Positions 1-7,867 of a DNA stretch of 11,652 nt are shown in pieces. Below the pieces are notes generated by a model, which did not search any database, was not told the origin of the DNA, and saw only the letters and a program-made list of their open reading frames with translations. Every line of letters starts with the position of its first letter. Within the stretch, counting starts at the first letter, position 1. The position numbers were made by a program, and so were the translations under genes. The stretch covers positions 1-11,652 of the forward strand of contig JADGJA010000732.1 of the NCBI GenBank assembly GCA_027596035.1. The letters run 5' to 3'. The DNA comes from Thoreauomyces humboldtii. Taxonomy: Eukaryota > Chytridiomycota > Chytridiomycetes > Spizellomycetales > Powellomycetaceae.

Positions 1-293
1 GTAAACCCAAATTTTCTCGGTTATCTACTTTCCCTGTTTTTCTTTTTCTTTTATACAACGGCTTCAACCTTCTCCCCGTCCGTTTTTAATTGCCAATCCA
101 AAAAAACCTTCCCCCCCCCCCCCCGAGGCTTTCTCTCCCACCTGGAAAACAAAAGGGAACCCGACAAAGAACACGCCGGCGTGCTTCCATCATCTCCTTT
201 CCCACACAACGACGAGCCGCTTCCTTTCACTCGTCTCGTTACTCCTGCTCGCATAACCCCACATCTGCATACCTTACATCTCCGTGCGTCGAG
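1..293 (+). promoter_or_regulatory. Upstream region / 5' UTR of ASF1
   Basis: No convincing coding sequence is visible on either strand. The stretch is rich in C and T on the + strand, with a run of T near the left edge and a 14-base C run. It directly precedes the ASF1 start codon, so it most likely holds the promoter and 5' UTR. No clear TATA box was seen; the assignment rests on position only. Confidence 0.45.
111..124. repeat. Poly-C homopolymer (14 C)
   Basis: An uninterrupted run of 14 C lies in the ASF1 upstream region and follows a short A run. Such a tract is prone to length change and sequencing error, and on the opposite strand it is a G run that could stack. It is non-coding in the model given here. 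Confidence 0.9.
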
Positions 294-1350
294 ATGAGCT
301 TGGTCAACATCGTCAACGTCCAGGCAAGTCAGGTCGTCAGCACTTCGCTCAGCCCCTTCGTCCCTCTTGTGCACCCGTCGATCTGCGCAGGGACATGCTT
401 CCACAGGCTTCAGAAGCAACACTCCTGACCCTCTTCTGTTTCCCTTTTCTCTTAGATTCTCAACAACCCTTGCCACTATTCGGATGCATTCCAAATAGAA
501 ATCACGTTCGAGGTTCTGGCCGAGCTAGCTGAAGGTGCGCTTGGCTTCATTTCGAATGACCTTGAATCGTCTTTGCACCATGCTCTTCGCTAACACCCCT
601 TTCTTACAGACTTGGAGTTCAAGATCGTATATGTGGGTTCAGCAGAAAGCGAGAGTCACGATCAGACGCTCGAGTCTGTGATGGTCGGTCCCGTCCCAGT
701 CGGCACAAGCAAGTTCTTGCTCGAGGTAAGGCACCCTCTTCGCCAAAATACCCCGGAAGAAGAAAAGAACCAGTTGGCGTTCCACGAACCGTCCCACAAC
801 AATTCCTCATGCGCACACGAAGAATCTGATAATTTTCCCCTACCTCCAGGCCCCGGCCCCGGATCCCCGAAAGATTCCGGACCAGGATATTATCGGAGTG
901 ACGGTCATCCTACTCATGTGTCTGTATCGCGAGAGGGAGTTCCTTCGGGTGGGATACTACATCAACAACGATTATGCGGACGAGAGGCTTCGCGATGAGC
1001 GAGCCAAGGAGTTGAAGCCAGCAAAACCCGATCTTGCCAAGATGCAGCGAAGCATCCTTGCCGAGAAACCTAGAGTTACTCGATTCTCGATTCCTTGGTT
1101 CGTGCCGTTCATCTACGATGGTCGAAAATCGACGCTGTTCACAGTAACCACGTGAGACTCACCGCCATTCTCTTACAGGGACAACGACGAGTCCGCACAG
1201 ATGCAGACAGAGAATGGACAGGAGAACGACGAGAATGCCATGGAAATGGACGTCGGTCAGGAGGCATCCGGGATTGCCGCGGGATCTCCGGAGAAGGGCA
1301 TGACGGGGATGTCGAGGGAGGGCGGTCCGGTCCAGACCATGTCAACGTAA
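294..1350 (+). CDS. ASF1: Histone chaperone ASF1 (anti-silencing function 1)
   Basis: ASF1 binds the histone H3-H4 dimer in the nucleus and hands it to CAF-1 or HIRA for nucleosome assembly. Five exons give 214 aa: 294-323, 456-534, 610-725, 850-1097 and 1179-1350. Family hallmarks are dense and in order: start MSLVNIVNVQ, then ILNNP, FQIEITFEVL, DLEFKIVYVGSAES, VGPVPVGTSKF, PDQDIIGVTVILL, FLRVGYYINNDY and the diagnostic ILAEKPRVTRF ending in WDN. The core covers about residues 1-158, followed by a polar, acidic Met/Glu-rich tail of about 55 residues as in many ASF1 proteins. Intron 1 has a GC donor (CAG|GCAAGT); the others are GT-AG. ATG 294 is chosen because the distance from Met to the conserved NP matches the family exactly. 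Two alternative in-frame donors exist (333 and 1152). It is convergent with the next gene. Family assignment is firm; the tail exon is certain only as to frame. Confidence 0.94.
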
Positions 1351-1591
1351 AAACCCTCTTCCAGTTTTTTTTTTGACGACAGTGCAATAGTGCATTTGGG
1401 ATGGTTTCCTCCTCCTCTCGCTCGAGTTTTCAAAGCTTTTTTCTTACCTTACGCATGCCTCAAATTACTCTTTTTTGTTCTGTACAAGTGAACTTGCTGT
1501 TTATTGAAGTCCGAAAATCCTGGTATTAAGTAATTAAGTGATTCGCTCCGGCAAACGGGCTCGTGCAAAAAGCGCAAAGGCTTGCGATGAA
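1351..1591. other. Convergent 3' intergenic region
   Basis: This stretch lies between the ASF1 stop and the stop of the minus-strand gene. It is T-rich on the + strand and I see no coding potential. It should hold the 3' ends of both transcripts; a minus-strand polyadenylation signal lies at 1500-1505, and no canonical AATAAA was seen for ASF1. Confidence 0.6.
1500..1505 (-). terminator. Polyadenylation signal AATAAA of the 1592-2572 gene
   Basis: The minus strand reads AATAAA here, 86 bases after the TAG stop at 1592-1594, an ordinary distance for a cleavage/polyadenylation signal. It supports the last exon of that gene. The motif is seen directly; use as a signal is inferred. Confidence 0.55.
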
Positions 1592-2572
1592 CTAGAACCT
1601 GCGCGACGACCTGCGCGCGCGAGGAACCTCGGCTGCGGGCGCAGCCATGTGTCCGTAAGTGAGCCAAGATGGAATGGACCGAGCGCTCGGCAGGCTGACA
1701 GCGGTCAGGTTGATGACTTCCTCTTTGCTTTCCTGATCATTGTTCAAGAAAAATGTTAGACCACGGACTTCAAATGTCGCGAGCGCGAAAGGTAAAACTG
1801 CAGGGGGGGTTCAACACTCACTCCAGCTCCGATGTCGATCTGCTCGAACGCATCCTGCAGCTGGCTCTCCTCGTCGACCTCTTCGTTCTTCTTCTCCAGG
1901 TCGATGCCACCGAACGCTTGCTCCAGGTCTCTATCGAACGTGGTGAAGGTCAGTCCGACAGCTCCCCGGTCATGCATGAACGGGCATGAACGGGCCCAAT
2001 TCCCCACACAGCCGCACCCACCTGATGAGTCCGGTCTCTGGATCGATGGCCATGGAGTTGAGAGCCTCGGCCAGATCGTCGACCTCGGCGAGTCCTCTCC
2101 CCTTGGCCTCCCTCAGGACGAGACTTCCGCAGACGCAGGCGGCCTCCCTGGTGGCCTTCCTGGGATGCCACGCGGTGCACCTGTCTCGCGTGGGATCGAT
2201 GATCACGAACCCGCCCTTCCCGTCCGGCAGGTCGAACACCAGGAACCCTGCGAGTCCTCCCAGGATGTTGAGGAAGATGGACTCGTCGCTTCCCTGATCG
2301 ACTGCCATCTTCCTCGCCGTGAGCTCGTCCGGATCCACCTCGTCTGGACCGTGGGCCGCGATGATGGCCTGGGCGTGATCGTACAGGACGGGATGGGTCT
2401 CGGCTGTCGGGAGGACCAAGGTTTGACTGTGATCCGCGTAGGAAATTCCGAGACGTGTCGCGAGAGACCTGGCTTGCTCCTTGCGGGTGTCGTCCAGCTT
2501 GTAGGTGTTGGTGCCGGGCGAGCTGTTGAAGGGGAGGCAGAGGTCCATCATGTCGTTGTCTGGAGGTGCCAT
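1592..2572 (-). CDS. Unrecognised soluble protein, 266 aa, three exons
   Basis: I do not recognise this family. Exons on the minus strand are 2022-2572, 1822-1930 and 1592-1732; introns 1931-2021 (phase 2) and 1733-1821 (phase 0) have GT-AG borders. The start is the first ATG in frame (MAPPDNDMMD); the frame stays open upstream but without another ATG. The product has no signal peptide or membrane helix. Visible parts: an acidic, helix-prone middle; a beta-like, glycine-rich patch FLVFDLPDGKGGFVIIDPT with a following WHP; a small Cys-containing segment ACVCGSLVLREAKGRG; a very acidic stretch LEKKNEEVDEESQLQDAF; and a basic tail ending RARRSSRRF. The polyadenylation signal 86 bases downstream supports the 3' end. 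It shares a 473-bp upstream region with the ICMT gene. That it is a gene is fairly sure; its function is unknown, and the second intron's acceptor is the least certain splice. Confidence 0.68.
1974..1993. repeat. Perfect 10-bp tandem duplication inside an intron
   Basis: GCATGAACGG occurs twice head to tail, followed by GC. It lies within the first intron (1931-2021) of the minus-strand unknown gene, so the duplication would not alter the protein. It looks like replication slippage. Confidence 0.85.
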
Positions 2573-3045
2573 GTCTTTGCTGATGATAGTGTTCCCGAGC
2601 GAGGAGTTGCGAGGTGCGGAGTCGAAAGGAAGCGCGCTGGACCAAGGACTGAGGCGGGAAGCCGCTCGAAGGCCGCCACACGGGTAGTGCTTCGAGGTAA
2701 AGAACTTTCGGGTGACGGATATATCCAAAGTTGTTATCAGGATGTCTGGAGGCAGGGCAGCGCAGCAACCCACGGAACACTGCGCGCAGAAGCGTGTGCG
2801 ACTCCTCGCATCTCTGTCCAAAAGGGAGCTCAGAAGTGGCTGTTCTCGCTCGAGCCTCAAGCTCCCGCATTCCCCTCACCGGACTGCATACGACTGTGCT
2901 TTGCCTGCCTCAATCGGATCGTGTTTCTGTCTTTAAAAGAATCAGTTAGTGCAAGTGTCTGCTTCTATACACTTCATCCTGAGAACATCAATCTCTGGAT
3001 CTACCGTTAAAGGCCGTACAACGAGCTCCGACCTTCAGGGCCAAG
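2573..3045. promoter_or_regulatory. Divergent upstream region between unknown gene and ICMT
   Basis: Both flanking genes are transcribed away from this 473-bp stretch, so it should carry both promoters and 5' UTRs. A TTTAAAAG box at 2932-2939 on the + strand, about 107 bases before the ICMT start, is a weak TATA-like candidate. The minus frame of the unknown gene stays open through 2573-2860 but contains no ATG, so I treat it as non-coding leader. Confidence 0.45.
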
Positions 3046-4824
3046 ATGTCGCCAAACAGCTCACCTCACAAGAACACAAGAGGTTTCAACGACCAGAGCC
3101 CCGAGCGTGAAGGCGTCAAAGGGTATCGCGCATCTTCGTCATCTCCGTCCGCCCGGGCGCCGGCACAAATCCGGAATGCTCTCGGCTTCCCACTGGCGAC
3201 GAGCGAGCACACCCCCCAGAACGTTGCGCTGTATGCCTTCCTTCTGGGAGCTTCCAGTGGCCTCGGAGTGTGGCTCGGGCAAACCGGGTGGCTGTCTCTC
3301 CCTTCGGCTGGGTATCTGTTTCTTTTGTCCCTCGGAATGTTCCTGGAATACCTCACCCGAGCGCTTCTCAAGGAAGAACATGGATTGAAGTGTGAGGGAG
3401 AAGCTGGTGTGGAGGTTGCATGAATGGAGAAGCATGGCGACTGATCCCTACGTGGACTCCTTTCATCAGCTTTCCTTGTTGGTTCAAACTCTGTGCAAAA
3501 TATGTTGCTGCTACTCTGCCCGGTGGAGCTAGCCGTTTGGACATACTTGCTGCCAGGACTTCCACTCTCGGCCCCGATACTCTTCGCGAGGTTAGCGGGT
3601 GAGGTCCTTGCGTCGACTCCGCTACCGCGAGATTCTGTTCTCATGCAAACTTTACGCAGGAGGTTTGGTGGCTGTGATCGCCCAGAACGTCCGTACGTTT
3701 ACGCTACTGGGGGCCGTTGTTTCCGATGAAAAGTGAGCCAAGACGGAGATCGGCTGTTCTCATATGTCCAGCTGATTGACCCGAAGCACTCTGCAGGCAA
3801 ACGAGACACAGTGCGGGATACGCGCTATGGATCTGGCGTGCGGCGATATCCATCATGATCTGGAGTCCCACCTGCAGCGCTGTCCACGTGTTCTTGCAAA
3901 GAAGGACATCGGCGCCACGGCGGACGCACGGGGGAATAGAGCCGGGTTCCGGACCGCTGGGCCTTCCCTTGTTTGATGGCCATCATTCTCCACAAAACAT
4001 CGCGGTCCATGCCTTTCTCATCGGCTTTGTACACGGGACGGGCATCGCGCTGACCATCGGGTCGCAACCCTACCGTGGCCTCGGCTTTTTCTTGGCTGCA
4101 CTGGCACTCTTTCATGAGCTAGAATATCTGGCCACTGCAATGTTCAGGCACGATGTCAAAATTTCGTGTAAGTTGCCGATAAGCTTTCCCTGAGGTTTTG
4201 CGAAATCCTGAGCTTATGGAATTTCAGCATTTTTGTTGAATAACGGACGCGCGTACCAAGGCGCCATGGCCGCAGGCGTCATCGAGAATCTCTGCTGGCA
4301 GTATTTCTTGCCGGGCGTCAACGAGTTCCGGTGGTATAACGCGTTAGGTATCGTGATTTGAACACAAAGCTGAACGAGTCGAAGGTATCGATCTGACACT
4401 CTACTCAGCTGTTCTTGGAGTGGCCGCTGCGCAGTACCTCCGTACAGCAGCCATGGTCACAGCAGGGGCAAACTTCACGCACCTCATTGCGGATGACAAG
4501 GATCCCAATCATGTACTGGTTACGAACGGCATCTACGCGTACGTTTGACACATCTGAAACCTCTTCTCCGCCCGCCGCTCATGACCTTATCCGCGCTTTA
4601 GAATATTTCGACACCCATCCTATACCGGCTTCTTTTACTGGGGCATCTTCACACAGCTCGCGGCGGGGAACCCCATATGCGCTACCGCGTTCGCATTCGC
4701 GTTGCAACGCTTCTTCGCCAGTCGGATCATCTACGAGGAGCGGACTCTCGTAGTGTTCTTTGGAGACGCTTACGTGGAATATAAGGATTCTGGGGCTGGC
4801 GTTTGGATTCCGTTCATCGATTGA
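3046..4824 (+). CDS. ICMT: Isoprenylcysteine carboxyl methyltransferase with duplicated N-terminal module
   Basis: ICMT is an ER membrane enzyme that methylates, with S-adenosylmethionine, the C-terminal prenylcysteine of CaaX proteins such as Ras and Rho. Seven exons give 463 aa: 3046-3391, 3470-3598, 3660-3732, 3797-4167, 4228-4347, 4409-4538 and 4602-4824, all introns GT-AG and 60-78 nt. Module 1 (about residues 46-222) and module 2 (about 237-463) are homologous; compare TPQNVALYAFLLG with SPQNIAVHAFLIG. Module 2 is complete: hydrophobic helices, then the catalytic end RHPSYTGFFYW (R393, H394, P395), YEERTLVVFFGDAYVEY (435-450) and a terminal IPFID, as in STE14/ICMT. Module 1 keeps the membrane part, but its RHP is RHS (186-188) and the EE...FG..Y..Y end is missing. 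Introns 1-3 match introns 4-6 in position and phase. One fused gene is the simplest reading, since frame and splice sites are intact throughout. Alternatively, module 1 is a decaying copy and the working gene starts near ATG 3855. Confidence 0.85.
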
Positions 4825-5157
4825 GATGAAGAGGAGGGCCTTTATGCGATCGACATCTGCGGAACTTCACTTAGACGAATTTAGAAAGAATATATCCATT
4901 GCTTCATCTATTCGGGGAATGGCCGGAAGTGAGCCAACGTCTAAAGGCGAGCACGGGCAACGAGAAGGTTGCTCTGTTTCGGCAACCTAAACACCCGAAG
5001 GGAAGATCGGCGTCCTGCGTTCCACCAAGGTAAGAACTCAAATGGAACATCGCGCTTGTAAGAGACCCTATTTTTCATCATGTAGTCTATCGAAACATAT
5101 GTGTTGCAGATGGAAGATCTCATCGATCAATAAACTGAAGTATCCGTCCAATGTCTT
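4825..5157. other. Convergent 3' intergenic region
   Basis: These 333 bases lie between the ICMT stop and the stop of the minus-strand Het-C-like gene. I see no coding sequence that agrees with a gene model. The 3' UTRs of both genes are expected here, and the only canonical polyadenylation hexamer found is on the + strand at 5129-5134. Confidence 0.55.
5129..5134 (+). terminator. Candidate polyadenylation signal AATAAA for ICMT
   Basis: AATAAA is seen directly, 305 bases after the ICMT stop and 24 bases before the stop codon of the opposing gene. If used, the ICMT transcript end would overlap the 3' end of the Het-C-like gene, giving antisense overlap. The distance is long, so a closer non-canonical signal is possible. 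Confidence 0.4.
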
Positions 5158-7098
5158 TTAAGCCATCAAAGCAACGATCGCAAGCGTCAAGCCCGCCAGC
5201 CAGCACTTTGGCCTCAGGCCTGTCGCTGAACCTTCCACGCCCAGCGCCGCCCACCTCGAACCGTCGCAACCTCCGAAGACGCCCATCTCGCCGTATGCCG
5301 AGTTGGGGCAGAAGGTGATGTAAGCCTTGTGGGTAGTCACGTTCTCCCTCGACACACCGCCCAAGGTGTCGCCAGCGCACCGCAAGGGCCTTGCGTCAAA
5401 GTAGACCTCGACCGTGGTACCATCCGGGGACGTGGACACGACCGTGTTGGTGTAGTTTGAGTACACGGCCGTCGTGAGGTTTCCTCCCGAGACGACCTTC
5501 GAAGTGATGTCGAAATTGACGTCAAGGGTGCCCGCCGCGTTGCCCGAGATGGGGATGTTCTGCTCGAGCTTGGACGTGGAGCCTGCGTCGATGAGCTGGT
5601 AAGAGATGGTCTGGGGCCCGGCCGTGCGGGGAACCCACTTGATGGCCGTCCAGTAGGGCATGAAGCTTTTTTGGTTCCGCATGGGAGCCTCTCGGATCTC
5701 AAATCCTCCGATGGTGACCTGAGCCCACGGATCCGGGTCGCTGAAGTGCCCGGTCTGGCTGTCGGAGATGGTGAACTTTTTGGTGCGGACGACGACAGCA
5801 ACGAGGTCGGTGACGGAGTTGGGCAGCTGGTCGTAGGGCGTGAACGCCGCGACTGCCAGCATCAAAATGGGAGTGTTTTCGACCACATCGCCTCCTTGCG
5901 ACGTGCTGGTGTTCAGGTACGTGTACAAGCTTGGCTGTGTGACATGTGTGTAGATTGGGTCCGTTGCTCGCAGGAATTGATCCGTGTAGGGAGTGTCCGA
6001 TGTCGCAAATGACACCGAACTTTCGGCAAATGTGCCGATGGACCCGGAGCCCTCTCCCTTCCAATGGCCGTTTGCCTCTCCGAATACGGCTTGTGTAGCA
6101 CTGTAACTGACCTCGAAGGCATGATCGAGGTTCGCATACAGCTGGCTAGAGGCAGTAGCATTGGGAGCTGCCCAAGCTTTCGCCGCGTTCAAGGTGGCGT
6201 TTGTAGGATCGGCAGCTGCGGCCCACTTTTCGACGTTGTACACCCATTCGAGAGAAGCTGCAAGCGCATAGGAGAATGTTTCCTCGAAATGAGGACGGAT
6301 GTAAGAGCTGATAGCAAATATTGGGAGAAATCAGTCACTCGAACAGATTTTTCAAGTTTCATGTAGACTTACTCGGAGTTGATTCCGTCGCAGTAATCGC
6401 CATGGGTGATCGTTCCCCCCTGCGTGTTGAAGTTCGGGTACTCGCGTCCAAGCCTTTCGATGTCGTCAAGAGTGAAGGATCAGTTTCTGGAAAGCCAAGC
6501 GCCGAACGGCTTCCCAACCAACGCACCATTCGTAGGTCATCCACCCAACGAGTTCCGGTTTCTTGTCCAACATGGCGGCCACGCTTCCTCCGTTAGCGAC
6601 CAGGTCGGAGAAGAAGGTCTGTTCGACGCCGTAACAGGTACAGTCTTGACGAAGATGCAACGTGGCCCAGTTGGAATGTGCGTAAAAGTCCTGATAAGTA
6701 TGCAAGGAGAGGCCCAGGACGGCGAGGAACCGCATGGTGTCCGCCTTGGCGATGGCGTCCCGCACGGCCGCCTGGGTGTTGACGACATGCTGAGAGATGT
6801 AGTTGGCTCCATAGACGATCGAGTACAGGTTGTTGCAGTGTTGCTCTTCCAGATCCGCGATGTGAGCGGGTGTGACTTTGCCGGTGATGTGAGGGAGGTC
6901 CGGGGAAAAGGCGTAGGCATCGGTGAACCAGTTGCTAATGGCGGAAAGAACCTGGGCATCCCGACTATAACCGTAGTTTTCCAGAACATTTCTGGTGATG
7001 TCGTTGTGCGGTCCTGTATCGAACGCATGGACAATGGAAGGTAGACAGAAGAGGACGCTGGCGGCAGCGGCGACGCGCGAGGTGTGAACGGAATACAT
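5158..7098 (-). CDS. Secreted, GPI-anchored Het-C / zinc-phospholipase-C-like protein
   Basis: Three minus-strand exons (6545-7098, 6373-6453, 5158-6307) give 594 aa. Residues 1-25 are a signal peptide with a VHA|F cleavage site. Residues 26 to about 225 carry His/Asp motifs typical of the Het-C and zinc-dependent phospholipase C-like families: PHNDIT (H31), LHTYQDFYAHSNW (H133, D137, H141) and HGDYCDGINSDSY (H202), the last assembled across two exons. The second half is rich in Ser/Thr and Asn-X-Ser/Thr sequons (NATL, NTST, NLTT, NYTN, NVTT), as in a glycosylated extracellular protein. The last 15 residues are hydrophobic and follow a small-residue stretch (GSATG), as for a GPI attachment signal. 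Intron 6308-6372 is clear (GTAAGT...CAG). Intron 6454-6544 is forced by the frame change but its borders are less certain (GTGGAT...AAAG). Cell-surface location is likely; enzymatic activity is inference. Confidence 0.8.
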
Positions 7099-7368
7099 GT
7101 TAGCGCTGGTGGATGCTTGCAGGAGCGTCGATGCCGATGCAGGAGGAGGGATGCCCTGACTGTACCGTATCGGGTGATCTTGTCTGTCCTGGGGGGGTGT
7201 ACGAGGTGGTGGGTGAGAAGTCTGTTGGGGAACGGCTCTTGAATGGCAAGCCGTCGAGTTTTAAACTTTTGTGTTTTTCTGCTTTCCGTCCCGGACTCCC
7301 GGCTTTCTTGGGGTGACACAAGATGACGCACCTTCAATTGCAAAAAGTCTAAAGGCTTGCAACTGTGT

Positions 7369-7382
7369 ACATGTATACATGT
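7369..7382. promoter_or_regulatory. 14-bp perfect palindrome, candidate factor-binding site
   Basis: ACATGTATACATGT equals its own reverse complement. It sits 271 bp upstream of the Het-C-like start and about 486 bp upstream of the LRR-filamin start, in their shared region, next to a tandem repeat. A dimeric transcription factor site is a reasonable guess; the motif could also arise by chance. Confidence 0.4.
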
Positions 7383-7383
7383 C

Positions 7384-7399
7384 AGCTGCATAGCTGCAT
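7384..7399. repeat. 8-bp tandem repeat AGCTGCAT x2
   Basis: Two exact head-to-tail copies begin one base after the 14-bp palindrome, and a third unit starts (AGC) before the sequence diverges. Each unit contains AGCTGC, close to an E-box-like CAGCTG, which occurs once at 7383-7388. Function unknown. Confidence 0.7.
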
Positions 7400-7867
7400 A
7401 GCGGACGGCGGACGCGGACCACCTGGACCTGCACTGCACAGATGCAAGATGACGAGAATTTACTTGGGGGCCGAAACCACCCAGTTGGAGAATGTGGGAC
7501 ACTATGAACTCGCTGGAAAGCCTTTACTGTCCAGATTAGGTTGGATCAGTCAGTACCCCTCGATTGTTTAGAAGGCACCTGCACGACATCCGAAAGATCC
7601 CTTGTGATCATCAGTCGGCCCCCACACCGCAAGAATTCGGCAAGAATTGGGCCAAGACAGTTTGCGAAGGTGATGGGACCTGCACTCTTTGTGACGACGG
7701 ATCTCCCAGCCTCAAATGGGCCGTGGGAAGAAACGCGGTCAACGGTCGGACACGGTTCGGACATTTCTTTCGTCTCGTTTCACGGGCTTCGCCTTCGTAC
7801 AGTACAACAGCTTGCACCCGTATCCCTCCCTCCAGCAATCATCGGGCCCTGCTCGCCATCTTCCACC

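Larger units (their letters stand above)
7099..7867. promoter_or_regulatory. Long divergent upstream region with palindrome and repeats
   Basis: The 769 bases separate two divergently transcribed genes and show no gene. They hold a perfect 14-bp palindrome (7369-7382), an 8-bp tandem repeat next to it (7384-7399) and two copies of CAAGATGACG (7319-7328 and 7445-7454). The frame of the LRR gene stays open upstream of 7868 and has an earlier ATG at 7673, so the right end could be coding if that start is used. Confidence 0.5.

Noticed and set aside
51..494. Long minus-strand open frame across the ASF1 5' region
   Set aside because: It lacks an ATG start, is low-complexity and basic, and overlaps the well-supported ASF1 exons 1-2 on the other strand.
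1659..1670. Shared motif AAGTGAGCCAAG here and at 3731-3742 (a shorter match at 4926-4934)
   Set aside because: One copy is the donor of an ICMT intron, one lies antisense in an exon; the contexts differ and a common function is unlikely, so the match is probably chance.
1950..2879. Second long minus-strand frame overlapping the unknown gene
   Set aside because: Its product is an Arg/Gly/His-rich string typical of a shifted reading of GC-rich codons; the frame used for the gene has balanced composition and splices cleanly.
1832..3010. Long + strand open frame of about 390 codons opposite the unknown gene
   Set aside because: The minus strand here shows phase-consistent splice sites, a stop and an AATAAA; the + frame gives low-complexity sequence without family features and is the mirror of the GC-rich minus-strand codons.
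3776..3976. Separate small ORF between the two ICMT modules
   Set aside because: The same DNA read in the frame continuing from exon 3 gives residues homologous to the ICMT catalytic exon, so the small ORF is an off-frame shadow.
6537..7502. Long minus-strand frame of about 320 codons over the first exon of the Het-C-like gene
   Set aside because: It is Ser/Thr/Pro/Arg-rich and shifted relative to the frame with a signal peptide and the conserved HTYQDFYAHSNW motif.
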